This document shows, in pieces, positions 43,293 through 53,390 of a stretch of DNA of 64,000 nucleotides. The position numbers and the translations under genes are program-made. The stretch covers positions 467,001 to 531,000 of the forward strand of contig CAJNDS010002091.1 of NCBI GenBank assembly GCA_905221605.1, given 5' to 3'. The DNA is from Symbiodinium natans (lineage: Eukaryota; Sar; Dinophyceae; Suessiales; Symbiodiniaceae). The notes beneath the pieces were generated by a model, which worked only from the letters and a program-made list of their open reading frames with translations, was not told where the DNA came from and did not search any database. Position 1 is the stretch's first letter. Each line of letters begins with the position of its first letter.

Positions 43293-44529
43293 CTACCAAG
43301 ATGATCCCCTGATGCAACATAGAATTAGGACGTAAGCTACCCATTGCGTTCTAGCTGTCCAGTCCCACAAAGTCTTTACAGGAGTCTTGTGGTCAAAAGC
43401 AGCCCCAGGGAAAACCGCATGTGGGAGAAAAAACTCTGCGCCTGAGAAACGCCATAAATAAACTAAACAAATGAAAAACCAATAATACAAAAACAGCCCC
43501 TAAACCTTGAGCCTTGAATAGCAGCTACATAGGCCCGTTTGCTGAAGCCCATCCTTGCCGTCGTGAAGGATGGTCAGATTCCGGCCATAGTCGTGCGCGC
43601 CACGAAGCCAGTGGAGGGGCTGGTGCATGTCCTTACAAGCGAGGTTTAGTTTAGGGTTTAGGGTTTAGGGTTTAGGGTTTAGGGTTTAGGGTTTAGGGTT
43701 TAGGGTTTAGGGTTTAGGGTTTAGGGTTTGGAGTTTGGAGTTTGGGGTTTATAGGGTTTAGGGTTTCAGGCTTATAGGGCTTAGGGCTTCCAGGGCGTCT
43801 TTGGCTTCTAGGGCTTATAGGGCCTTATAGGGCTTCTAGGGCCTTCTAGGGCCTTATAGTGCTTCTATAGGGCTTACAGTGCTTCTAGGGCTTATAGAGC
43901 TTTTAGTGCTTGTCGGGCTTCTAGGGCAGCCCAAAACGGACAAAGCAAAATGAGAGATCTTCCATTGATGGGAGGTTATAGGGGCTGCGGGATCTGGGGG
44001 GTTGTAAGGGCATCCTCAGGGTTCATTTTAGGGTTGTAGGGTTTTAGGGTTTAGGGTTTTAGGGTTTTAGGGTTTAGGGTTTTAGGGTTTAGGGTGTTAG
44101 GTGTTAGGGTTTGAGGTTAGGGTTTGCGGTTTAGTGTGATTTGGGGTAAGACGTCCTAAGGGTAGTTTAGAAAATTAAAGAACCGCTAACAGCCGTTTAG
44201 GGCTTGGGGTTCCCGTTGCTGCTATTCTGCTTGTATGACTCGATGTCATACTCGAGTCCCTCTCCTTCATTCGCAAGCACATACGTGGCAGGCCTAACTA
44301 ATTATGCAACACGAAATGCTACACACATAATGTAGGAAAGCAACCCGTGGCCCTAAAACCCGAAAACCCTAGGGCCCTAAAACCCGAAAACCCTAGAGCC
44401 TGAAAACCCTAGACCCCTGAAACCTAAAAAACAAGAGCCCTGAAACCCAAACCTCTAAAACCCCAAAACCAAAAACCCCAAAATCCTCAACCTCTACAAC
44501 TCTAAAACCGCCAAAACCTAAAACCCTGA
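43293..44529. repeat. Unique DNA, F array and a TATAGGGCTT-type degenerate repeat
   Basis: F 43644-43755 (about 13 units), then 43757-43930 of irregular CTTATAGGGC and CTTCTAGGGC units, a decayed telomere-like array with an unusual period. F 44028-44105 with TTTTAGGG variants. No gene seen. Confidence 0.55.
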
Positions 44530-45005
44530 AGCCCTCCTAAACCCTAAACCCTAAGACCCTAAGACCCTAAGACCCAAAGACCCAAAGACCCAAAGACCCG
44601 AAGACCCAAAGACCCTAAGACCCTAAGACCCTAAGACCCTAAACACCAAACCCTAAACCCTAAACGGCCCTAAACCCTAAGCCCTAAGCCCTAAGCCCTA
44701 AGCCCTAAGCCCTAAACCCTAAACCCTAAACCCTAACCCTAAACCCTAAACCCTAAACCACCAACCCTTTACTTTTCCTTCGGGGTGGGGGGGGAGTGAA
44801 GGCCCTCTGCGGCGTGCGTGGAAGCGGCGCCAAGAAAGATCGCCAGCCACCGGAGCTCATCTTCGGGCGACTTTAGCATGTCCTCGGTCTTTGGCTTATG
44901 AAAGCGCGCGCAATGGAAGCCCTAAACCCTAAACCCTAAACCCTAAACCCTAAACCCTAAACCCTAAACCCTAAACCCTAAACCCTAAACCCTAAACCCT
45001 AAACC
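44530..45005. repeat. R arrays including CCCTAAG and CCCTAAGA/CCCAAAGA variants
   Basis: Blocks of 8-bp CCCTAAGA and CCCAAAGA (44540-44640), CCCTAAG (44680-44718) and CCCTAAA (to 44760), then a 150-bp unique block and R 44919-45005. Confidence 0.75.
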
Positions 45006-45576
45006 CAGGGTTTTGGGGGGTTCTTCGAGTATAATGATACAGGGAGGGCCACTTCAGCATGCCCTTGGCTGGAAGATTAATCTATAGGGTTCCAAGTATG
45101 GGCCAGGGTTTGGGATTCAGGGCTTAGGGTTTCGGCTTAGGGTTTAGGGTTAAGGGTTTATGGTTTAGGGAGCCCTTTACTTCTGTGGCCCTGTTGTATA
45201 ACACTTATGTACACTATACATAATAAGGGCCCATGACTCCGGATGCCTCTAAACAAAGGTAAGGGAGCCAGATGAAGGGGGCTCCAACCTTGTATTTAAG
45301 GTTTGGTAGGGGTTTAGGGTTTACAGCTTGAGGTTGGATGTTCGGGTCAGGGTTTTAAGTGGTTCCTTTTGTTCAAGGGTTAGATAGGGGTTGACTATAT
45401 ACCCTTCTAGGGATTATAGTTAAGTAGGGTACGTGACCCCGGTTTTAGGGTTCATTCGGTTCCCAAGGTTCCAAGCGCGACTCGAATGAGAAACTCTTTG
45501 AAGGAGTTTGAACAACAACAAAAACCAACATTTAGGGTTTAGGGTTTAGGGTTAGGGTTTAGGGTTTAGGGTCACA
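45006..45576. repeat. Unique DNA with F arrays
   Basis: Degenerate F 45115-45170, unique DNA, F 45529-45572. No gene seen. Confidence 0.45.
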
Positions 45577-46126
45577 ATGTCAATGAATTTCAGTTCAGTC
45601 CGGCCTCAGGCAAAGCCTGAATCATCACACACTCCTCGAAGAAAACGCAACAGCTTCGTTTCACCATTCATCACGCCGAAAGCGGAAGATCCCCATGAAC
45701 AGCGAATGTGTCACCCACGCCACTTGGCACAAACTCAAGTTCAAATTATGGATCTAAGCGTGGTGTACAAACTGCGAGACTACTTTTTGCTTAAGACCCC
45801 CCAAAAAAAGAAACAAAAAAAACAATGCCCTGATTTTTCTAGGAAAGGAAAGAATACATGTTCATGTTTTGAGGGAGTTTTTTTTACAATAGGAGAACGA
45901 CTTCCTGCGCGTCGGCCGCTAAATCTTCCCCCCCCCCCCCCCAGTTTTTTTGTATTTCTTATTACATAAAGACCCAATGCCAAAAGAAAATGGACGCCTA
46001 TCAACCAATTGTGGCTTTAATATGATCTGTTGACTACAAGATAAATAGAACTCGGGCTCGACTTCCCATCGCATCCGGATCCCCAGGGATCAGACAGGAG
46101 TTGGGATTCTGGTGATGGGTAGTCTA
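45577..46126 (+). other. Possible exon in an array-free stretch
   Basis: Plus strand, ATG at 45577 just after an F array, open for 130 codons with a basic, polar N-terminal part (MSMNFSSVRPQAKPESSHTP). The last 35 codons cross a T run and a C run, so any real coding would stop earlier or splice. No domain. The following 46000-46126 is unique. Confidence 0.2.
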
Positions 46127-47340
46127 GGAGTCTAGGGTTTAGGGGTTAGGGTTAAGGGTTTGCGTTTGCACAGCATAATCTACAACAAAGCTCCACCAAC
46201 CCTGCCCTGGAGAGAGTCAAGCACCCTATAACCCCTAAACCCTACCACGAATTGAGGAGCGTCCGAGATACCTAAAAGCACCCTAAACCCTAAACCCGAA
46301 ACTCTAGACCCTAAGCCCCCCAGACCCGAAACACCATGATCCCATCCTCTACCCCAGAGCCGTAAATCTTTTTTTTGCAATGGGTAGGGTTTAGGAGCCT
46401 AACTATGCCCTGCATCCGTAAACGTGCGGAGGAATGGAGCCTCTCAACCGCCCGCAAGCCCTTATCAAGCCCTTATCGAGCCCTAACCCTAAACCCCAAA
46501 CCCTAGACCCTAAACCCCAACCTTGTAAGGGAGTCCAGGCCCTTGACAAAAAGGGAGCGAGGGCCCACTACACTGTGGGTCCGAAACCCCAATCCCAATC
46601 CCCGACAAAAAGGCCTAAGCTCTAAGCACATTCAGGGGAACAAAGAACGAACTAGACCCTAACCCCCACCCCACCCCCCCCCCCCCCCCACAAATCAACA
46701 GCCCCTCATCAGGACCAGGTCTCCGCGTATGCGCTCCTTGGTAGCCCAAAAGCCATGCAATAGTCAGGGCGCTTTGTTGGGGGGGTTGAGAACTTGCAGG
46801 GTGTGGGGGTCATAGGCTTTTAGGGCTTCGAGCTTAGGCGGGGTGTAGGGTTTAGGGTTTTGTGGCATGGACCTTTACGTAGTATATGTGGCGTTCTCTT
46901 TTGCTGTGTTTTTTAAAACCAGCCCTTAGCGAAAGTGATTGTGATTTCGGCTTTCGGATTTGGTATTGCTGCTTAGCTTATACCTTAAGGTAGCAACAAC
47001 CGAGCAAGTCCGACGCGCTTACATTGCAGAGTTTTGCGGCACGCATCCTGCTCTTGGCTGCTTCGCTGTAGGGTTTAGCGTTTAGGATTGAGGGTCTAGG
47101 GTTTAGCGTTGAGGGTTTAGGGTTTAGGGCTAGGGTCTAGGGTTTAGCACTTATATAGGGCTTAATTAGAGAGTTTAGAGTTGCACTTACGGGCTGGTGT
47201 TTAGAAATCAAAACTAGGCCACATCAGCTACAGCAGGGCCGCGATCAGAAGCCCAGGAGAGCTCGACCTCGTGTCAGTGTTCCCTGTAGCTTTGCGGGGT
47301 TCTGCGCAATTACAACAGTTGTCACGATGGCTCATTTGCA
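46127..47340. repeat. Short arrays and unique DNA
   Basis: F 46130, R 46260-46300 and 46480-46520, a C run near 46673-46690, F 47070-47145. Minus-strand frame 46180-46380 translates repeats. No gene called. Confidence 0.45.
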
Positions 47341-47390
47341 GTTTCCGAAAATAGGGGTACTTTTCGAAAAGTACATCTAATTTCGGAAAC
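47341..47390. mobile_element. M13 palindromic element (50 bp)
   Basis: GTTTCCGAAA and TTTCGGAAAC ends with a near-perfect internal palindrome GTACTTTTCGAAAAGTAC. Confidence 0.65.
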
Positions 47391-47609
47391 TCAGGCTTCA
47401 CTTGTGTTAGTGAGTCTGAGCAGTCCGCAATCCTTGCAGGCGTGGTTCTGGCCTCAAACCCCGCATAGGTTTAGGAATGTCGGATAGGGGCTCGGGGTTA
47501 TGCACTTCAGGGTTTCCGTATTCCAAAAGCAGTCTGGGTAGACCCCTTCGTTCGGTCCGGCGCTGGCCTCGAGCCACACCACTGACTGTCCATACAGATT
47601 CATGTCGGA

Positions 47610-47683
47610 GTTTCCGAAAACAAGAGTACATCCCATAAAGACCCCCTAAACGACAAGATTCCATTATAAGAATTTTCGGAAAC
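47610..47683. mobile_element. M13 element, copy 2 (74 bp)
   Basis: Ends GTTTCCGAAAA and TTTTCGGAAAC identical to the first copy 220 bp away, with a different interior. Confidence 0.6.
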
Positions 47684-48082
47684 CCCCATGTCCGTTGCAT
47701 TCAATAGTCTTCTGGGCAGTCGACTGCACGTTGGCGCTTCTTGTCAGGCGCCTCGAATTTGATAAAGTTTGGCGACAGCAATACAACCACGACAGATGAG
47801 AAGCTTGCCCGAGAGGAAGCAAGTGTATCCGGGCGATATAGGCGCCCGGCGCTGCGACGCTCGCTCGTGCGTGTTGGTACCTGGAGCTTACGAAAACACT
47901 GCTTGCGCTGTCTGGCCAGTAGTTTTGCTTCCACTGAGACGCGCGCCCATCCGGGATTGCGAGAGCAACAGGCGAAACAGCCTGAGCGACATGCGTTGCG
48001 CTAAAGCGCTGTAGCGGTCGGAGAGCCGAGGCTTGCACGATGTGAGGTGGAGGGGGCTGCTTGGGGACCTAAGCGACTGCAT
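47684..48082 (-). other. Probable 3' untranslated region of the membrane/coiled-coil gene
   Basis: Array-free DNA directly downstream of the stop at 48083. Several frames are open on both strands (for example 124 codons minus at 47664-48038), but none shows a motif or splice signal. Confidence 0.35.
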
Positions 48083-48402
48083 TCACTGAGAGGGTGATTG
48101 CTCTTGAGCGCAGTGCCAGTGGAGGCCATGAAAGTCCGGCCTGGTGGCCCTTGGTTGCTCGACTTCCGGTTCCTCACTGCTGCTATCGCTTTCACTCTCA
48201 GCAAGTAACGGTGACGCGCATGAGAACGACGACGAGCGCTCCTCTTCCATCTCGTCCAGCTCCATCTCCTTCGAGCGAATGGTTTCCCGCAGCTCCACAA
48301 GCTTCTTGCGAGTGTGTCGGAGGTCCGCCTTCTTCTTCCGAAACTGGGCCTTGAGTACCCAGTCGAAGTCGAAGATTAGGTCCCGACAACGGCATTGCGC
48401 AA
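48083..48402 (-). CDS. Terminal exon of a membrane-anchored coiled-coil protein, unknown family
   Basis: Minus strand: acceptor CATCTGTTTCAG, 2 nt plus 105 codons and a TGA at 48083-48085. The sequence goes from hydrophobic CRDLIFDFDWVLKAQF through a highly basic/acidic helix (KKKADLRHTRKKLVEL, ETIRSKEMELDEMEEE) to an acidic Ser-rich tail (SESDSSSEEPEVEQP). The charge pattern fits a cytosolic coiled coil and a disordered tail. There is no in-frame ATG between the upstream stop and the helix, so it must be a spliced exon. It joins in phase to 48467-48569. No family recognised. Confidence 0.6.
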
Positions 48403-48466
48403 CTGAAACAGATGAGTCTATACAATGGAGGCTTTATGAAGCCGGAATTCTGCGCGTGGCTCTCGC

Positions 48467-48569
48467 TAAAATACCGGCAAAGTCTCAACGAGCAGTAGGA
48501 TGCTGCAACAAGAGTTACAAAAACAAGCAAAGCCGGCCCAAGAATAATGTAGAACTCGTTGTTGCAGTG
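48467..48569 (-). CDS. Penultimate exon with a transmembrane segment
   Basis: Minus strand: acceptor GCAGCGGTAG, 34 codons plus 1 nt, then a GC donor (GCGAGA). It encodes EFYIILGPALLVFVTLVAAS and YCSLRLCRYF, one clear membrane span followed by basic residues. The 64-nt intron to 48402 (GC...TTTCAG) is very short. Splicing forms an Ile codon and keeps the frame into the coiled-coil exon. The upstream boundary is less certain. Confidence 0.45.
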
Positions 48570-48654
48570 CTACCGCTGCTCCTGCGGGATGTTCTCGGGA
48601 GTCATGTATAAGAATAGTTTTTTAGTTACCATAACCATGAACATCAGGATGACG

Positions 48655-48977
48655 ACGAAGATGATGGGGGATGATGGGGGATGAGGGGGGATGATGGGGG
48701 ATGATGGGGGATAATGGGGGATGATGGGGGATGATGGGGGATGATCGGGGATGATCGGGGATGATCGGGGATGATGGGGATGATGGGGGATGATGCGGGA
48801 TGATCGGGGGATGATCGGGGGATGGGGGATGAGGGGGGATGATGAGGGATGATGGCGATGATCGGGCGATTGAAAATGAGGGGGGATCATGGGGATGATG
48901 GGGGACGATGGGGGATGAGGGGGGATGAGGGGGGATGAGGGGGGATGAGGGGGGATGATGGGGGGATGAGGGGGGAT
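48655..48977. repeat. Minisatellite of GATGATGGGG-type units
   Basis: About 320 bp of 7-10 bp units (ATGATGGGGG, ATGAGGGGGG, ATGATCGGGG). On the minus strand it reads His/Pro/Ser/Ile repeats in all frames, which is an artefact of composition. It lies upstream of the 48467 exon and is probably intronic. Confidence 0.85.
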
Positions 48978-49065
48978 GTAAACAAAATATAGGGGACTCG
49001 CGCCCGTTAAACACGCCTTATCAGTCTTGAGGAGTCCGGCAGCTTGACATAGAAATCTTGTTTTT

Positions 49066-49195
49066 TAGATGGCAGTGTGCCCTTGCGATTCTAGTTCAAT
49101 GGACCATATCATTGATGGGGTCCCAAAAAAACACATACTGTGCCCTTTCAAGTCAGCCAAAGCCACACGCAAAATAGTGCATAAAGGTCCTTCGT
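49066..49195 (-). CDS. Possible upstream exon of the membrane/coiled-coil gene
   Basis: Minus strand open for about 40 codons, including LRVALADLKGHSMCFFGT and SMIWSIELESQG, ending with a possible GC donor (GCACAC at about 49078). Array-free and collinear with the two exons to its left. The acceptor is not identified. Confidence 0.25.
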
Positions 49196-49300
49196 ACTTA
49201 GTGTTATAGTGCTTAAAACTTATAGCCTTACAGGGCCACGGTTTAGGGTTTAGGGTTGTCGGAAACCTTGGCCCAACGAAAAAGGGGGCACAAAGAGCTA

Positions 49301-49475
49301 CTTGAAGGATCAGGGGTCTTAGTAAGTGGGGTTCTCAGAAAGGAATCTATACTTATGATTGCTTTTTAAGCCCAATTAAGGTACATATAACCCTACTTAC
49401 TACGTAACCCTAAACCCCAAATCCTAAACTCTACAGCCCAAACCCTAAACACTAATGTGCCCGATCCTCCAAGCG
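49301..49475. mobile_element. M5 element interrupted by R-type repeats
   Basis: CTTGAAGGATCAGGGGTCTT through AACCCTACTTACTA, then about 55 bp of CCCTAAA-derived sequence (49408-49458), then GTGCCCGATCCTCCAAG. ACTA appears on both sides of the insert, so a short duplication or microhomology is possible. Confidence 0.7.
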
Positions 49476-49537
49476 GGGGTTTACCAAAATAGGGGACCCC
49501 TAAAATAGAAATAGTAGGGTTCCCTTACAGTAACTTG

Positions 49538-49645
49538 GTAGCCCAGTAACCATGTTTCAATAAGGGCACCCGTTTTTGGGTTAGTCACTTCATACGGAAA
49601 CCCATAACCAACAAATAAAAGGGTGAAGGGTACCACAGGGCTACA
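49538..49645. repeat. M4 variant copy
   Basis: GGTAGCCCAGTAACC, GGGCACCCGTTTTTGG, AGGGTACCACAGGGCTAC. Same subtype as 10548. Confidence 0.6.
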
Positions 49646-49672
49646 AAGATAAGGACACCCAATAAGGTATCC

Positions 49673-50145
49673 TAAACCCTAAACCCTAAACCCTAAACCC
49701 TAAACCCTAAACCCTAAACCCTAAACCCTAAACCCTAAACCCTAAACCCTAAACCCTAAACCCTAAACCGTAAACCCTAACCCTCTTTTCGTAAACCCCC
49801 CAAAGTACCACTGGGATCTCCCAAGGCTCATCTCAGGGTGTGCCGCGAAGTCGGCCCAAAAGTTGGCCGCCTTCGCCTTGCCTGCTGGCATCCTGGGAAG
49901 GGGGGTAGGGTTTAGGGTTTAGGGTTTAGGGTTTAGGGTTTAGGGTTTAGGGTTTAGGGTTTAGGGTTTAGGGTTTAGGGTTTAGGGTTTAGGGTTTATG
50001 GTTAGGTTTAGGGTTTAGGGTTTAGGGTTTAGGGTTTAGGGTTTAGGGTTTAGGGTTTAGGGTTTAGGGTTTAGGGTTTAGGGTTTAGGGTTTAGGGTTT
50101 AGGGTTTAGGGTTTAGGGTTTAGGGTTTAGGGTTTAGGGTTTAGC
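49673..50145. repeat. R array, 120-bp block, then the longest F array (240 bp)
   Basis: R 49673-49785, unique block 49786-49905, F 49906-50145 with about 34 units and only two irregularities. Block, minus reading: acceptor CCCCCTTCCCAG then MPAGKAKAANFWADFAAHPE. Plus reading: acceptor GGGATCTCCCAAG then AHLRVCREVGPKVGRLRLA. Both are plausible exons, so the strand is unresolved. Confidence 0.6.
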
Positions 50146-51553
50146 CGCTTAGCCTAAACTTAGCCCAAAAAGCCTAGACCTGGGGGCTCAGGGCTTAGTG
50201 TTTCGGCCTGCTTGAACCGGAACTCTAATATTCAGGGGTTTGGGGCCTTTAGGGTTTCGGGTTTAGGGTTCCTGGCGCCCGAGGTGGGCTTGTAGGGTTG
50301 TGGGGCTTCGGTGGCTTGGTTGTTTGGGGTCTTGTGGGTTTGAAGGTTTGGAGGTCTTAGGGAAGGGTTTGGGGGGGTTTGGGGCTTACGGGATTACGTC
50401 AGGACCCTGACTGAGGCCTCCAAGACTCAAACCCAACCACGACCTACGCAGTATTTAGGGTTTGGGATCTTTTAGGCCGTCTCGTCGTGTTTAAGGCCAT
50501 TGAGCCCGAAAAAACCTGGGTGTACCTAAGCCCCCCCCCTTCCCTTGCCCCCGGAAACCACGGACTTCAGTGGTATAAGGCGTGTTCACTGGAAATTCCT
50601 AAACACTTGAGACTATTTAAACTGTGAGTAGTAAGCACGAAAACATTCCAGATCTACACATCCTCGCTGTCCTGCCTGATGAAGTCCGTCTTTGGGAACT
50701 CCACCAGGAGCACATCATGCGCAAACTTCTCGAAGGTGTGCGCGAGCGCACCTTGCCGTGCTTGCAGTCGCGCGCCAGATTTCTAGTACATTTCGAAGCC
50801 CTAAGCCCAAAACTCAAACCCCCAAACCCCACCCTTAAACCTAAACGCTATAACCCTGAACCTTAAACCCCAACCCCTAAATCCTACACCACGCGATGTA
50901 GTCTCCATGAAGTTCACAAGGGGACAGGGGAGGCATGCAGCATTTGAAGCGCATGAGTTCAACTCCTCAAGAAGAAAACCGATCAAAGTTTGGTGAATAG
51001 GGTTGCATAGGATGTTCTAGGCCCTGTAATGCTTGAAAGTGTTTGGCAGGGGCTTCGAACCCTAAACCCTAAGCCCTAAACCCTTACCCCTACACCCTAA
51101 ACCCTGAACCCTAAAGAGGTTTGTATGGGGTGAGGGGGTTCTCCAGATCATGGTCCCTTTCTTGGGGTTCCTAGGGTTTAAAAGGGGCCCTATAATAGCC
51201 CTATAACTTTTGGGGCACCGGTCAATAGAGTATCGTCTCGAGGAGCTCTCAGAAGTGGCAGGTACAGCTGTGAAAGTATCACCTGCAGCACACTGAGCCC
51301 TACACCCAAAACCGCAAACCCGTAACCCCAACCCCCTACACCCGAAATCCCGGACCCATAAACACTAATAAAACATAAACCTTCAGCCCTGAAAGTACAC
51401 CCAATATTGACCAACCTACTCCGAATCCACAAGCCTCGAAACAATTAACCATCAACGAAGCTTGCTCGAGCATCCTTCATAGGGTTCTCAAGGGACCCAA
51501 CCCTGAACCCTGAACCCTAAACCTAAACCCTAAACCCCAAACCCTAAACCCTA
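50146..51553. other. Decayed F region, unique DNA with a possible exon, R arrays
   Basis: F-derived 50160-50400. At 50624-50790 both strands look coding: plus ENIPDLHILAVLPDEVRLWE, minus (50654-50782, after TACTAG) ALAHTFEKFAHDVLLVEFPK ending in a TAG. One of these is probably an exon. Degenerate R 51059-51115 and 51500-51553. Confidence 0.35.
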
Positions 51554-51704
51554 CTTGAAGGTTCATGGGACTTATTGACAAATTATAACTGCACTTATAA
51601 CCCTACTTATAATACCCCTAAAGGGCCTTATAGGGGTTATCCCAATTATAAGTAGGGTTATAAGTACAGTTATAAGTGGTTATTAAGTCCCATGAACCTT
51701 CAAG
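51554..51704. mobile_element. M6 palindromic MITE, complete copy (151 bp)
   Basis: Same length as 23882 and about 98% identical by eye, flanked by TA (51552-51553 and 51705-51706). Its left TA abuts an R array. Confidence 0.85.
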
Positions 51705-52296
51705 TACTACTCTAAACCCGACCTTCTTTGAGGGGAGGTTTGGAGGGGACGCTACCCTCAGCTCGCGGCAAAGCAGCGAAAAGTAGCCTCCGCACCCACC
51801 GAAAAGATTCTGGGTTTAGGGTTTAGGGTTGCGGAGGTTTTTTCTGGGGTTTACATGGGTTCACCTCTTCTGAAAGAGTCCCTGAAAGGGTTTGTAGAGG
51901 GGCCGATAGCTTAGGGATAAGTGGGGTGTATGGTCATCAGGTTGTTTTTGTTAGGGCTTTCGTTTGTTTTTTTTGGGGGGAGGAGTATGTAAATGGAGTG
52001 ACTTATAGTCTCCTGGAAGATACGTTCCTATAGCGGAATCTTGTTCAAGAGGTCCGTGAAAAGGGCCCTAGCTAAGAACCCTCGAGCCAGGAGTAACCTA
52101 GGAATAAACAGGGTGCCCTGTTTAGTTCAAGGGGCGTTCTAAGGTAACCTGAACCCGAAAAAAGAGGGGAATAAGGGCTAAATCCTAAACCCTAAACCCC
52201 CAAAAAAGCTGAACTGACCTTCCCCAAGCCAGCAAACCTGAGCATTCTGTCAGAGAGCCCTCACACTAAATTGCGGATTTCACCCTAGGAGGCTAG
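51705..52296. other. Unique DNA and M4 copy
   Basis: F run 51811, a T/G run at 51969, M4 copy about 52078-52172 (CCAGGAGTAACCTAGGAAT). No gene seen. Confidence 0.45.
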
Positions 52297-52485
52297 CTGG
52301 TTCTTAGTAGGGGATGAGGACCCCATATAATCTCTTCAAAGTAGGGATGTTCCACCCTTATGCTCAATGGGGACTCGTACCCCCTATTATAATCCCGATT
52401 AAGGACTGCTAGAATAAGGGGGAACATCCCAACCTCAAAGAGTACGTGTAGGGCCCTAATTCCCTGATTCCCTACTAAGAACCAG
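52297..52485. mobile_element. M14 element carrying a nested M2 insertion
   Basis: Outer termini CTGGTTCTTAGTAGGG and CCCTACTAAGAACCAG are perfect inverted repeats. An M2 element (52342-52432, TAGGGATGTTCC to GGAACATCCCAA) sits inside, flanked by CTTCAAAG and CCTCAAAG, an 8-bp duplication with one mismatch. A minus open frame here is just the two elements. Confidence 0.7.
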
Positions 52486-53323
52486 TGGGGAGGGTATATA
52501 GGATAGCTTCCGGCTTGCATTAGGAGTCAGGCCATACTGTGTACGTCTTCTGGTATTCTGAGTCTTATCCAGGGTAATCCGGCATGTTAATCCCTGAAAG
52601 GCCTAAACCCTAAACCCTACACCCTAAACCCTAAACGGAAGCCAGAAAAATGCTCCTCTTACTTACAAGAACACAGCTTAGCCACAAGTATGGTCTGGAG
52701 TCTGGAGTGCTACAGCCTACCTGCCTATACCCTCTAGTCCTGACCCCACTTGCAAGTCCCAAAAACACTGATTGGGCTACTTTGGCTGAAGCTTACTCTG
52801 TAGGAAATCAGTACCCCAGGTGGGTGTAGGGTTTAGGGTTTAGGGTGTTGAGGGGTCAGTCTTCGCCAAGCAGCTGCTTTCAGAGCCATCACAATGGACC
52901 TCCACGCAAAGCCGGCCAAAAAGAACAAACGGATAGTATTAACAAATCAAATGTCTATTCCAAATTGTGTTTAAGTCCCCTTAAAAATGTAAAAATGTCA
53001 CCCAACTATGACGTAGGTGTTGACGGAGAGGCTCGCTGGACGCTCTCATTTCTATCACCTCACGTAAGTCCACATTAAGCATGCATACGCCCTTTCCACC
53101 CGGGTGCTCCCATACAGAACAGCCCATCTGTGCGATCAACACAAGGGGAACATAGCAGAATCCAGAACATGATGGTCTCTTAGAGGGGGGCTTAGGTCGA
53201 ACGAACCCCCCACCCAGTCTCACTCTCAAGAAGCTCGCGCGGTCGTACTGATGAGGCCAACACAAATGTAAGCGGAAATAGACGCTAAAAGGGTCTTTCC
53301 CCAAATAGGGGGCCCTCGAATAC
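52486..53323. other. Unique DNA without arrays
   Basis: R 52602-52636 and F 52825-52847 are short. A minus-strand open stretch 52981-53325 (114 codons) and a plus stretch 52845-53078 overlap in opposite senses; neither has a motif or clear splice sites. Confidence 0.35.
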
Positions 53324-53390
53324 ATCTATATATATATATATATCTATCCATATATATATATATATATTTATTTATTTATTTACATATTTT
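53324..53390. repeat. TA/TTTA microsatellite
   Basis: (TA)n in two runs followed by TTTATTTATTTA. Confidence 0.8.

Noticed and set aside
48622-49014. Long minus-strand frame of His/Pro/Ser/Ile repeats (130 aa), overlapping another of 106 aa
   Set aside because: It translates the GATGATGGGG minisatellite; all frames are similarly open. No conserved domain.
49906-50145. True chromosome end
   Set aside because: The longest F array is internal, with unique DNA on both sides and arrays of both orientations throughout, so this is interstitial.
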